Both the position numbers and the translations under genes were made by a program. Below are positions 7,109-16,516 of a stretch of 47,650 nucleotides of DNA, in pieces; position 1 is the stretch's first letter; each line of letters starts with the position of its first letter. The stretch is from a virus. The stretch lies in the IMG/VR virus record IMGVR_UViG_3300015371_000068, positions 1 to 47,650 of that record; one strand, given 5' to 3'. The notes under the pieces are model-generated. The model was not told the origin of the DNA. It saw only the letters and a program-made list of their open reading frames with translations, and did not search any database.

Positions 7109-8688
7109 TGGACTTGGGCGGCTACAGTTCACTCATTTGCAAGAAGGTCGGGACAACTGACCAGGATTCTCAAGCTACCTGCAAAGGTTTTATCCAAAAC
7201 CGCTACCAGTGGATTTACTACCGCTTTGACTGGCGCGATGGACGACGGCGCGATGCGATCACTTCCACCGCCGGAAGTGACAGCGTGGCTCTACCTTCAG
7301 GAGTAGATAGGATTCTGTCCATCCGCTATGGCGACCACTTCCTTGATCCCGTGGATGACACATTCTTTGTCGAGACTGATCCGGGTATTTTCGAGCGCAG
7401 CGGCATCCCGCAATACTATCAGGAGTACACTGAGGACGACGCGACCAAACGCATCCGGCTTTACCCAACTCCTGCGGTTGCTGGAACAATGCTGGTTATT
7501 GGTAAGAAAGCGTTGCCACCGTTGATAGCTGATTCCGACACCCCGATTCTACGAGGAATAGATCAGGTCATCATTGCCTACGCCGAGTCCGACATGCTGG
7601 AATACCATCGGCAGTACGGGAAAGCGCAGCAGAAGTTTGCCGAAGCCGAGAAACTTTTCGCTGATGCAGTGGCTTTGGAGCAGCAACAGACCAATGTTCC
7701 ACGCAAGGCCAAGAATCTGACAGTGGCTGGTGACAGCCTCGCCGAAATGACCGATGCGGTCTGCGCCAGAATAGGTCAATGGACTCCCGACGTATTGATT
7801 ATGGTCAAAGAGTTCCTGCGGCGAGCCTACATCCAAGCCTATGACGCCTATCTCTGGCCGGAGAGTTTAGTAATCGCGCGGGTGGATTCGGATGGAGAGC
7901 AGGTCATTCTCCCGTGGTACATCGGCGCTGTCATTCAATGCCGCGCCGACACCAAAGGGGCTACTCTCGGTCCAGTTGATCTCTCTACCTATTTCGCGAT
8001 CACGCCGACCATCTTTGAACAAATGAGTGGATGGCCGGTAGCTTATTCCATTCTAACGCCGGTAGCAGTATCGCGACTTCCTCCCATTCAGGAGCGGCTT
8101 GCCTTTACCAGCAGTGACCCGAGTGACAACACTCCGATCATGGTCCGCGGAGAATCCAGTGGAGATATTCTGACGGAATCGGTTGAACTTAATGGAACAA
8201 GCCCAGTCTATACCGGATATACTTATCTAACTCCGTTGACCGTAGCAAAACAGCTAACACTAGGAGACATCACAATCGAAGGAGCATCCAGCGGGGCCGA
8301 TCTGGGAGTGCTCCGATCCTACGAGCGCGAACGCAAGCGGATGCGTCTGTGGATTCAGCCTTCTTCCACCACCGCTCATCACTGTTTGGTCTTGGGAAAG
8401 CGCATTATGCGGCCTCTAATTCAGGACGAGGACACCCCAGGTATTCGTAACATTGCCAATTACCTGATTCACATGGCTGTGTCGGAATCCTATTCCAAAC
8501 TGGGTAACGCGCAGGGAGCGGCGGATTGCAAGGCCAAGGCAGATTCTTCTTTGCAGGCTCTGATTGACTTAGAAGTTCGACAGAACAGTAGCGGCACTCG
8601 CGTTATCCCGTATGTCTCGGCTCCGTGGAGTGGTTTAGAGGATGAGTACTTCAGTAACTGGTTGTGTGATAAGGCTGACTTTATATGA
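7108..8688 (+). CDS. Duplicated head-tail adaptor protein (T7 gp11/P22 gp4-like)
   Basis: This gene encodes 526 residues with no signal peptide. Two copies of the same domain are visible. Copy 1 (about 9-200) contains RYQWIYYRFDWRD, IRLYPTPA and LVIGKKALPPLIADSDTP. Copy 2 (about 217-500) contains RAYIQAYDAYLWPE, MRLWIQPS and LVLGKRIMRPLIQDEDTP. The pattern of a short helical start, a Trp-containing motif, then a beta strand ending in YPxP is typical of phage connector/adaptor proteins that form the ring below the portal. Most relatives are single-domain at about 200-250 residues, so this one is roughly double length. Confidence 0.65.
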   Translation: MDLGGYSSLICKKVGTTDQDSQATCKGFIQNRYQWIYYRFDWRDGRRRDAITSTAGSDSVALPSGVDRILSIRYGDHFLDPVDDTFFVETDPGIFERSGIPQYYQEYTEDDATKRIRLYPTPAVAGTMLVIGKKALPPLIADSDTPILRGIDQVIIAYAESDMLEYHRQYGKAQQKFAEAEKLFADAVALEQQQTNVPRKAKNLTVAGDSLAEMTDAVCARIGQWTPDVLIMVKEFLRRAYIQAYDAYLWPESLVIARVDSDGEQVILPWYIGAVIQCRADTKGATLGPVDLSTYFAITPTIFEQMSGWPVAYSILTPVAVSRLPPIQERLAFTSSDPSDNTPIMVRGESSGDILTESVELNGTSPVYTGYTYLTPLTVAKQLTLGDITIEGASSGADLGVLRSYERERKRMRLWIQPSSTTAHHCLVLGKRIMRPLIQDEDTPGIRNIANYLIHMAVSESYSKLGNAQGAADCKAKADSSLQALIDLEVRQNSSGTRVIPYVSAPWSGLEDEYFSNWLCDKADFI

Positions 8689-8963
8689 GTCCAATTCTTG
8701 ACTGGGCGCAGCTCGCGCCAACCTCAGACATCGTTCGTATTACCCGATTCGATATTACCGACCGAATGGCCCTGGCAGCTCTACCTACGGTTGCCCTCAG
8801 GACAGGATCGGTCATCGACATTATTACCGGAGTAGGCACCGGAAGAGCGGCAGCGGAAGTAGAGCTTCAGGATGGAATTGCCGACGCTCTTGATTCCAGC
8901 CAAATCCAGCCTTCAGACGACCTAACAAGACATTGGCAGGTCGTAGGCGGTGTATTGCCATGA
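8685..8963 (+). CDS. Small protein between adaptor and large fibre gene
   Basis: This gene encodes 92 residues, with ATGA overlaps at both ends. It is acidic and soluble with no signal peptide. Residues 28-62 show an alternating beta pattern (VALRTGSVIDIITGVGTGRAA). No family is recognised. Its position suggests a small head-tail or tail component. Confidence 0.6.
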   Translation: MSPILDWAQLAPTSDIVRITRFDITDRMALAALPTVALRTGSVIDIITGVGTGRAAAEVELQDGIADALDSSQIQPSDDLTRHWQVVGGVLP

Positions 8964-11900
8964 TGCGTAAATCAATCGCGGTACTTCTTTTTTGCCTCGG
9001 CGCGGGCCTGCTCTACGCAGCAGAAACCGTGGTGGTAGATTCCAAGACTAGGGATGTAGTCAACACTGGCGTCATTAACTTCGCCAACGGGCAACTGAGA
9101 GTTGGCGGGGTCAACGTCGGGCCTGGTGGTGGCGATGGTGGCGGCACCATAACAGATATTGTTTTAAGCCTGCCAGCTACGCTCTTCCAGAGTCCGGTAG
9201 ATTTTACGATTGACTCAGCCGGCACTGCCACTGGCTCTGCCCTATTAGCTAATGCCCCCAACAACAGTGTCCTCGCCAATTTCAGCGGTGGTGCAGCCGT
9301 TCCAAACTGGCAAAGCCTGACTGCACTAAAGACTGCGGCTGGACTCGATAATCTCGATAACACGTCCGACGCTAATAAGCCTGTTTCCGTCGCCACCCAA
9401 ACCGCGCTCAATTTGAAAGCAGATGTGACGGCTATGAACACGGCACTGAGCGCCAAGGCCGACACCAGCGCACTAACCAGCGGTTTAAATGCAAAGGAGG
9501 ATTTGCTTCCCAATACATCGGTCAATGGCTACATCCTTTCCCGGCAAACTAATGGAACCTATAGCTGGGTTGATCCCGTAACACTTGGAACGACCAGCTA
9601 CAACGGCACCGATGGTGTCTCTAATAGCAGTACTACCTATACGAGCGCGACCGCCAACTTTGTTGCTGGCGACGTTGGCCTGACCATTACTGGCACCGAT
9701 ATTCCCGCAGGCACAACCATCGCCAGCCGAACCAATGCGACAACCATCGTCTTGAGTCAGGCCGCTACTGGCAGTCACACCGGAAATTCTTTCACTATCG
9801 TCAACCGACTCCTTCCAGCAGGCGGCACGGGAACAGTGACAAACTTTAGCGCGGGTGACTTATCCCCGCTCTTCACGACTACGGAAGCCACTACCACTAC
9901 GACACCAGCTTTAAGTTTCAACCTTAGCACCGCCGCGGCTAACACCGTGTTTGGCAATAACACCGGCTCGACCGCTGCACCGGGATTCCAAACCTTAGTG
10001 GACGCACAAGTGCCGGACATCCTCACCCTTACCCGCGCGTCAAATCTGACTACCAACGGTTTTGTAAAAACCAGCGGTGGCAATGGCACTCTCAGCGTGG
10101 ACACGACCGCGGCTTACGAACTCCCGCTTACTTTCAATGCTCCATTCTCTCGTTCCGGCAACATAGTTTCAATGTCTGCGGCCAGCGGAGGCGGGAACGG
10201 ATATCTTAGTTCGACTGATTGGGGTCATTTCAATACCGCTTACTTGATCTCGCCTCAGACCGTCCTAGCCAGCAGTTGCACAGGGAGCAATCCCTGCGTT
10301 CTGGATTTGTCAGCCGGAGCGAACCCGCCGATCAACCGCATCCTACTTACTACCGTTCTGGCAGATGATCTGAAGGTCATCATGCCTCCTTCTGCTAACT
10401 ACAATGCCTCGGTTGGTTTTGAAGCTCTCGAAATCATGGATGTAGTGGGAGGGGCGCAGGGTACGAAGGGTGTCAGCGTTACCGGCTCAGGAGCCAATAC
10501 GGTTGATGGAGTGGCGGCAGGGACATTGGTGGCGATGCCAAGGAGCGCGAGTTACATGAGGTTCGCTCCCAATGGAACCAGCAAGTGGGTATCGACCAAT
10601 TATTACACCACAGCTTTTGTAGATAGAGCCGACAAAAACAAGATCATCACCGTTGATGTTTCGGCGCTCCCTTCGCCCGCTCCCAATCCTAACTACGTTT
10701 TCCGGCCAGCCACAACCGGAGATAGCGTCAGCGTGGTTCCCACTGATTCAGGAGCCGCAGGGTTTATTAAAGACATCGGAAGTAATGGGACCGCGACAAA
10801 GACTCCTCCTACCCCAAGCGATATGGTTCCAATCGAGGAAGTAATTGGAACGGTAGGAGTCGATATTTCTGGATCATCCAAGGACGTAACGACTGGCGGA
10901 ATCATAGACACGATCAGAATAGCCGGAAACCTTGTCTCGTCCTATACCATCCGGTTTCCCAATGCCAGCGACTATCCATCGGGCTTCCCATTGGTTCTCA
11001 TTGATGCCTCAGGCACGGTTTCTTCATCCCATCCTGTCACCGTTACCTCGCAGAATGGAACTGACCTTTTCCCTAACGGGCAAACCTCAATCATCTTCGA
11101 CGAGCCAAATGGCAGGAAGGTGTTCACCTCCGATGGAAACGCCAACTGGAACGTTACTACAGTAAAGACTTCGATTCAGCCGTTCCAGGTTCTCGCCCCT
11201 GGTCAAAACAACACCTTCACCATTTCCGGCAACACTAGTGCGGTGCGGCATAACGCCCATATCCCGCTCGCCAACGGCAACAACATTCTCGCGGTCGATA
11301 ATCCCTATGATGGAATGGATATTTACCTTACCCTTATCCAGCCATCTTCTGGAACGAGGGGATCGCTTTTCCTTCCCGTTGGCAGCAGGGTAGAACCTTC
11401 CGGTGCAGGAGTGGTAACTCTCTCCGCTACCAATGGGAACATCGACACTCTGCACGGCACATACAACGGAGCACTTACGCAGTTTCTATGGGACGCACCG
11501 AAAGGACCATATACTTCCGCATCCGTCCCGACAGCACCTAGCACGCTGGCTACAGGAACAGTCACGGCCAGCACCATTGCTCTGACATGGGCCGATAATT
11601 CATCCAACGAGAGCGGATTCGCGCTTGAACGCTGCGCGGGGGCAAGCTGCAGCAACTTTAACCTAATTGCTACCTACACAGCAGGAACGAACAGCGCGAC
11701 CGATACCGGAGTTTCGGCTGACACCGACTATTCATACCGGATTCGCGCATTTAACTCGGCTGGATATAGCACCTATTCCAACACCGCGACCGCTCACACG
11801 GCTATGGGTGGCCCTACGGCTGATTTGTGGGAGGTTCACTTTAATGACGGGACTGGTAATACTCGCGCCCATGCTACCGCTGGTCCTGATGCCATTCTCT

Positions 11901-12859
11901 CTTACGCGACTGACTGGATTACATCCAATCTTCCCGCAGGCTCAACCGGCGCTGCGCTCCATACCGTAGTTGGAATGGCAGGGACAAGTGGTCTTACGGC
12001 CACACCGACATGCTCCGGCACTTGCGCCACCAGCTACACCTACAAGGTGCTGGCATGGAAGAATGATGGGGTTCATCACAACGGATTTAGCGGAAACGGA
12101 TTCGCAGTGACAAACGCATCCACTCTCGACGGGACGCACTTCAACCATCTTTCATGGACCGCTGTCACAGGAGCGCAGTATTATACCGTTTATAGAGTAG
12201 CCTCGGGCGGGACCAATGGACTAGGGGCGCTCGTAGGAACCGGACCTGGGTTTACTAACACAACCTTCGATGACATGGGAGCGACTTCGGTGTTGCCACT
12301 CCCAGTATTCACCGCGACAGACATTCACAGCGCACAGGCTGAAACTGCGGTTGACTATACCCACGCTGGCGCTGTCACGGGTGACAAGCTGTCAGTCTCC
12401 TTCTGGGCCAAGTCAGTTTACAACACCGCGACCAACACAATCGCGGTTGTGGACGGTGGCACTGGCTCATGGAGAATCATGGCGGCAAACACTGGCACGA
12501 ACGGCAAGTTCCAGATCACATTCCCGCGCGGCACCGGAACTGAATCTGGTACGGCATCAATGAACGTCAGCAGTGGGGGCAATACTATCAACAGCGGAAC
12601 GGGATGGCATAACATCGTAGTCACGATGGACAACTCGACCACGAACCACGGTGCCTCGCAGATACAGGTGTTTTATGACGGGAACAATCCTCAAACCGTG
12701 AGCTATGTCACAACTGGCACGAACCAGAAGATATTTACCAACAGCGCCCCAGTGGTCGGTTCGCAGACCCTAGCTGCTGATGTGAAGGATGTCAGAGTTT
12801 ACGGGCACATCCTGAGCGGCTCAGAAGTGGCTGCAATCTTTAGTGGAAATGCACAATAA
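8960..12859 (+). CDS. Giant secreted-type tail fibre/adhesin with FN3 and LamG-like domains
   Basis: This gene encodes 1299 residues. Residues 1-21 form a signal peptide ending LYAAE. Next come a fibre-like coiled region (QTALNLKADVTAMNTALS), a beta module (about 215-280) with TSATANF and DVGLTITG, and long beta-rich stretches. Near residue 850 lies a fibronectin type III domain (SNESGFALERC, DTDYSYRIRAFNSAGYS). The C-terminal about 350 residues resemble a LamG/concanavalin jelly roll (LSVSFWAKS, WHNIVVTMDN, KDVRVYGHIL). It starts in an ATGA overlap and ends 11 bases inside the next gene. The domain set suggests host glycan or surface binding. Confidence 0.75.
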   Translation: MMRKSIAVLLFCLGAGLLYAAETVVVDSKTRDVVNTGVINFANGQLRVGGVNVGPGGGDGGGTITDIVLSLPATLFQSPVDFTIDSAGTATGSALLANAPNNSVLANFSGGAAVPNWQSLTALKTAAGLDNLDNTSDANKPVSVATQTALNLKADVTAMNTALSAKADTSALTSGLNAKEDLLPNTSVNGYILSRQTNGTYSWVDPVTLGTTSYNGTDGVSNSSTTYTSATANFVAGDVGLTITGTDIPAGTTIASRTNATTIVLSQAATGSHTGNSFTIVNRLLPAGGTGTVTNFSAGDLSPLFTTTEATTTTTPALSFNLSTAAANTVFGNNTGSTAAPGFQTLVDAQVPDILTLTRASNLTTNGFVKTSGGNGTLSVDTTAAYELPLTFNAPFSRSGNIVSMSAASGGGNGYLSSTDWGHFNTAYLISPQTVLASSCTGSNPCVLDLSAGANPPINRILLTTVLADDLKVIMPPSANYNASVGFEALEIMDVVGGAQGTKGVSVTGSGANTVDGVAAGTLVAMPRSASYMRFAPNGTSKWVSTNYYTTAFVDRADKNKIITVDVSALPSPAPNPNYVFRPATTGDSVSVVPTDSGAAGFIKDIGSNGTATKTPPTPSDMVPIEEVIGTVGVDISGSSKDVTTGGIIDTIRIAGNLVSSYTIRFPNASDYPSGFPLVLIDASGTVSSSHPVTVTSQNGTDLFPNGQTSIIFDEPNGRKVFTSDGNANWNVTTVKTSIQPFQVLAPGQNNTFTISGNTSAVRHNAHIPLANGNNILAVDNPYDGMDIYLTLIQPSSGTRGSLFLPVGSRVEPSGAGVVTLSATNGNIDTLHGTYNGALTQFLWDAPKGPYTSASVPTAPSTLATGTVTASTIALTWADNSSNESGFALERCAGASCSNFNLIATYTAGTNSATDTGVSADTDYSYRIRAFNSAGYSTYSNTATAHTAMGGPTADLWEVHFNDGTGNTRAHATAGPDAILSYATDWITSNLPAGSTGAALHTVVGMAGTSGLTATPTCSGTCATSYTYKVLAWKNDGVHHNGFSGNGFAVTNASTLDGTHFNHLSWTAVTGAQYYTVYRVASGGTNGLGALVGTGPGFTNTTFDDMGATSVLPLPVFTATDIHSAQAETAVDYTHAGAVTGDKLSVSFWAKSVYNTATNTIAVVDGGTGSWRIMAANTGTNGKFQITFPRGTGTESGTASMNVSSGGNTINSGTGWHNIVVTMDNSTTNHGASQIQVFYDGNNPQTVSYVTTGTNQKIFTNSAPVVGSQTLAADVKDVRVYGHILSGSEVAAIFSGNAQ

Positions 12860-15668
12860 AATTATTGTTCTGATTGGATTCTTGGCCTGTGCCAAGCTCG
12901 CGGTCGCAAACCCAGGATGCACTGGCGGGAATGACGGACACACCTGTGTATTAACCACGCTGTCTCAGGCGACCGTTCAGTCAACCCTCGATACCATCGC
13001 GGTGAATGGTGACACCATCCAGCTACCAGCCGGAGAAGTGGATTGGACGGGGATATTGAATTACTCCCTCGACATTCAGCTAATTGGAAATGGAATGGAT
13101 GAAAACAATCGGACACCCCATCCGAACGGAGTTCCCTACTACTATCAGGTGGATAACACTAAAGCCACCATCATTCATGTAAAAGACCCGAATGGAGGAT
13201 GCATTCATGCTACCCTGCAAAATACTGACTTTACCTCGCGCGTAAGCGGCATTGTCTTTGAGTTGCACACAACTTCTGACAAGAATTATTGTCTCGTTTT
13301 TGACGGGAGATCGCGCCGCCATAAGAATGCATCAAACAATATTGTTGGTGGTCTGCGCGTGGATCATATCAGGTGGCGTAACACGGCAGACGCCGCTCCG
13401 TGGCCGATAGCTAAACAGGCCAACACTATCAGTTGGTCCGGTGCCAATGGTTTAGGGACAAACCAATACATTACCGGACGCTTTGACCATAATTTCTTCG
13501 ACTATCAGGACGGCCAGAACGGTGGCGGAAATGAAATCACCAGCTTCGGCGCACCCGGCCACGCGCAGCCTAGTGCCACGCCTAACTCAAGTGGAGCCTA
13601 TGCTTGGGCAACGCATTATAGTTATGGTGGTGGAGATAACAATACCGAGCTGGATTGCGTTTACATTGAGGACAACATCATTCATCGCGGCGGGGCTGTT
13701 CTGGACACCCTGGCTGGTGGGGTGCGTGAAATTTTGCGCTTCAACACGAGTTGGGGTGGTTTAAGTAGCCACGGCGTCGATGGTGGAAACCTTGGACCGG
13801 CTTCCGCTGAGTACTACAATAACTTTCTCGTAAACTATCAGGAACACGCTACTTCTCTGATGAATTGTAGAGGAGGCGCACGCGTATTCACTAACAACTA
13901 TTGTCAGACGACAACCTCTGGAAAGCTGATAGCAACACAGACCTATCGCTCCCGCTCGACTCAATCCCAGACGCTCGGTCCCGCGACAGGCAGGAACTTT
14001 CTCGATTATAACTGGCGCGGAAATCTGACACACAATGAAGTGTCCTCGATTCCGGTTGGAGATACGATCACAGCGGAAGCCTCACCGAGTCCCGCTCCTG
14101 ATATTCGCCTCGGCAGTATCTATGCCCACGGCACACTGGCAACCGATGACGTGATTGAGCCACACACAAGATATAAACTGGTCGGAGTAGATGGCGGTAA
14201 CTCGACCACGAAATGGGCTGGATTCACCATTGTTAGTCTAGGGCCCGCCTTTCCAGCCGCGCCACCTGCCGCAGATGGGGAACAAACCGTAGCGGCCCTA
14301 AACAACGGGCAATATTGGGCACTCATCAATAGTAACACCCCCGGAATGGACACCGTGATTTCGGTTGAGGGTGGCGCGAACTATGAGCACGCCGTAGGTG
14401 GCCCCTATTTTGGCCTTGCACCAACCGACCAGAAGTTCACAGACGGAAAAACTCACGGAGATACGACGCTCGATTCCGCGACGGCTAATTTTGCCGCTTC
14501 AGACGTTGGGAAAACAATCACTTCTTCAGGTAACATTCCGAATGGAACAACGATAGCTACCAGAGTTAGTGACACCCAGGTCACACTTAGCGCCGCTGCA
14601 ACGACAACGGCTACAGGAGTGACATTCACGATCCTGAACCGGCGCGGTGGACCTTCCGGTAATTGGGAGATCAGAAGGGTGCGAAGGTATCTGTGCGATC
14701 CTGGGGCTGGCATTCTTGGCGATGGCGTAACGCCAGCCTTTCCGAATGGAGGCAGGCTTGCAACCGACAACTGCAACGGCACTCCGCCGCAATGCGATCA
14801 AAAGGGCTATTGGTACCTGAATGCCAACGCTAACGCAGCAATAGCGCCTATTGGCGTTCACAAGTATTGGGCGGGGCAGGTGGCGTGGGGCGACTGGCAG
14901 AAAGATAATAAATGGCGCACTGGCGGCACAACCGCGACTCCTTGGACTGCCTTCCCCCAAATGTGGACGAATCCTGCTGCTGGTCCACAGGGAGGCGGAC
15001 ACAATGAAGTATTGCCCGACGGCCTAACGATAGGCCATGAAAACGATGGCGGCGGCGGCGGCTATCCATCTGTTAACACGACTGATCCGCTCCTTCGTCA
15101 CATCGGAGCACACTGGTTCGCTCCGGGTTACGGCACCAACGTCAACAACCCAGGGGACGCGCGACCTGCTTTTGATGAAGGAAAGGACATTCCAACTTCC
15201 GATACAACCTATCGGGCCTACTTCCTGCACGTTTATCCCAACCCAACCGGCGAAGGGTTAGTTCCTCGATTCAGCAGCGCCAGCGCGATTGATACTGTTG
15301 TCAGCGTGCCGCTTTCGACGACATTCCCGCCGAGCGGATTCCAACTTACGGTAACAGATTTCCCAGCTAGTCCCGCGCCTACCTTCAGTCTGCGAACAGG
15401 ATCAAATCCCCTGCCAACAGGCTTAACCATGAACGCGGCGGGCCTAATCTCAGGGACGCCAACTGTGGTGAACGCTAATGGAACACTGGTGCTAGTGCGG
15501 GCAGTGAGCGGCGCGGTATCAGCTCCGCAAGATTTGACCATTCGCGTCAATGCTACCCCAACCCCTACTCCAACCCCCAGCCCAACCCCTACGCCGACCC
15601 CCACTCCAACCCCTACGCCGAGTCCGACAGCCGCCCCAACCGCAGCGGTTATACAGGTATCGCCATGA
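12849..15668 (+). CDS. Beta-helix tailspike-like protein with signal peptide and Ig domain
   Basis: This gene encodes 939 residues from ATG 12849 (a GTG at 12843 is possible). Residues 1-21 form a signal peptide ending AVAN. The next about 450 residues have the repeated short-strand pattern of a right-handed beta helix, as in pectate-lyase-like tailspikes (HNFFDYQDG, DNIIHRGG, NNFLVNYQEH). A module with SATANFAASDVGKTIT (about 545-595) is related to one in the preceding fibre. A putative Ig domain (LPTGLTMNAAGLISGTPT) and a Thr-Pro tail finish the protein. It may degrade a surface polysaccharide, but no catalytic residues can be named. Confidence 0.75.
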   Translation: MHNKIIVLIGFLACAKLAVANPGCTGGNDGHTCVLTTLSQATVQSTLDTIAVNGDTIQLPAGEVDWTGILNYSLDIQLIGNGMDENNRTPHPNGVPYYYQVDNTKATIIHVKDPNGGCIHATLQNTDFTSRVSGIVFELHTTSDKNYCLVFDGRSRRHKNASNNIVGGLRVDHIRWRNTADAAPWPIAKQANTISWSGANGLGTNQYITGRFDHNFFDYQDGQNGGGNEITSFGAPGHAQPSATPNSSGAYAWATHYSYGGGDNNTELDCVYIEDNIIHRGGAVLDTLAGGVREILRFNTSWGGLSSHGVDGGNLGPASAEYYNNFLVNYQEHATSLMNCRGGARVFTNNYCQTTTSGKLIATQTYRSRSTQSQTLGPATGRNFLDYNWRGNLTHNEVSSIPVGDTITAEASPSPAPDIRLGSIYAHGTLATDDVIEPHTRYKLVGVDGGNSTTKWAGFTIVSLGPAFPAAPPAADGEQTVAALNNGQYWALINSNTPGMDTVISVEGGANYEHAVGGPYFGLAPTDQKFTDGKTHGDTTLDSATANFAASDVGKTITSSGNIPNGTTIATRVSDTQVTLSAAATTTATGVTFTILNRRGGPSGNWEIRRVRRYLCDPGAGILGDGVTPAFPNGGRLATDNCNGTPPQCDQKGYWYLNANANAAIAPIGVHKYWAGQVAWGDWQKDNKWRTGGTTATPWTAFPQMWTNPAAGPQGGGHNEVLPDGLTIGHENDGGGGGYPSVNTTDPLLRHIGAHWFAPGYGTNVNNPGDARPAFDEGKDIPTSDTTYRAYFLHVYPNPTGEGLVPRFSSASAIDTVVSVPLSTTFPPSGFQLTVTDFPASPAPTFSLRTGSNPLPTGLTMNAAGLISGTPTVVNANGTLVLVRAVSGAVSAPQDLTIRVNATPTPTPTPSPTPTPTPTPTPTPSPTAAPTAAVIQVSP
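15554..15630 (+). repeat. Low-complexity Thr-Pro coding repeat
   Basis: The sequence iterates CCNACNCC-like codons and encodes alternating Pro and Thr/Ser at the C-terminus of the beta-helix protein. Such linkers are common in exported proteins of Verrucomicrobiota. A related, less regular tract occurs at about 16010-16195 in the next gene. These tracts are likely sites of recombination and of assembly error. Confidence 0.85.
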
Positions 15669-16516
15669 AGCTAACCACATTGCTTTTACTGGCTGCATCA
15701 ACGGCAGTCGCTAGGCCGAGTCCAACTCCTTCCAGTCCTACGCCAGCCCCGCTGCCATTAACCTATGATGGCGGACAAGCGTTTGTTAATGGAACAAATC
15801 TGGAAGCGGGAAAGAGCCATCTCATTACCGCAATCACGACTTCTGGGCCAGTGACGTTTCAGCGGGATGGGAGTGTGGTAAGGGTAGATTCAGCCGCGCC
15901 CTTCAACTTCGGCTGGACACCGACTGGTATCGGAGCGCACACCTTTAGAGCACAAGCAGCGAACGATCAGTGGTCGGAAGTGACCTTCAACGTAGTCTCT
16001 TCGACAGTAACGCCCACACCCACACAAACACCGACGGCAACGCCGCCACCGCCATCGCCTTCACCAACAACTCCATCGCCTACCCCTTCCATTTCGCCCA
16101 CGCCGTCAGCAACACCAACAGCCACTCCGGTGCCGTCACCAACAGGAACGCCAACACCCACACCGACTGCAAGTCCGAGTCCATCCCCGACTCTTGCCTA
16201 TGTTACCGTCACCGTCCAGTGGGCGGCTACTACAGACGACCGTTACACAATTCTCTACGGCGAAACCAATCCATCCGATACTCAAGCCGATGGCGGGATC
16301 GCAGTGCGCGATGGGCAAATGACAGTGGCGATCTCCGGCCTAAAGCCCAACACGACCTATTGGTTCAGCGACATCGTGACCAGCCCGACTGGGGCCGAAT
16401 CAGGGCCGCTTCCGCCAATTTCTTATCATACCAACTCGAATCCGGCCCAGCTCTTCAGGATCGGAGCCTTCAACCTTCCACGCAATGCCAGTTCTCAATC
16501 TCGAAACATTAGATGA
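15665..16516 (+). CDS. Secreted Ig/FN3 protein with long Thr-Pro linker
   Basis: This gene encodes 283 residues and starts in an ATGA overlap. Residues 1-16 form a signal peptide (ending TAVARP). A beta-sandwich domain lies at about 30-112 (FNFGWTPTGIGAHTFRAQA), a Thr/Pro/Ser linker at about 115-178, and a fibronectin type III-like domain at about 180-258 (VTVQWAATTDD, LKPNTTYWFSDI). The architecture is that of a host extracellular protein. The last 32 bases overlap the nozzle gene. It is probably a surface adhesin or fibre accessory. Confidence 0.7.
   Translation: MKLTTLLLLAASTAVARPSPTPSSPTPAPLPLTYDGGQAFVNGTNLEAGKSHLITAITTSGPVTFQRDGSVVRVDSAAPFNFGWTPTGIGAHTFRAQAANDQWSEVTFNVVSSTVTPTPTQTPTATPPPPSPSPTTPSPTPSISPTPSATPTATPVPSPTGTPTPTPTASPSPSPTLAYVTVTVQWAATTDDRYTILYGETNPSDTQADGGIAVRDGQMTVAISGLKPNTTYWFSDIVTSPTGAESGPLPPISYHTNSNPAQLFRIGAFNLPRNASSQSRNIR
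16010..16195 (+). repeat. Second Thr-Pro-Ser low-complexity coding tract
   Basis: The tract encodes the Pro/Thr/Ser linker between two beta domains of the preceding gene. It is less regular than the tract at 15554-15630 but made of the same ACN CCN codon pairs. Confidence 0.75.

Noticed and set aside
9013-10104. Several minus-strand frames of 97-170 residues within the giant fibre gene
   Set aside because: They are shadows of the repetitive Ser/Thr/Ala codons of the fibre.
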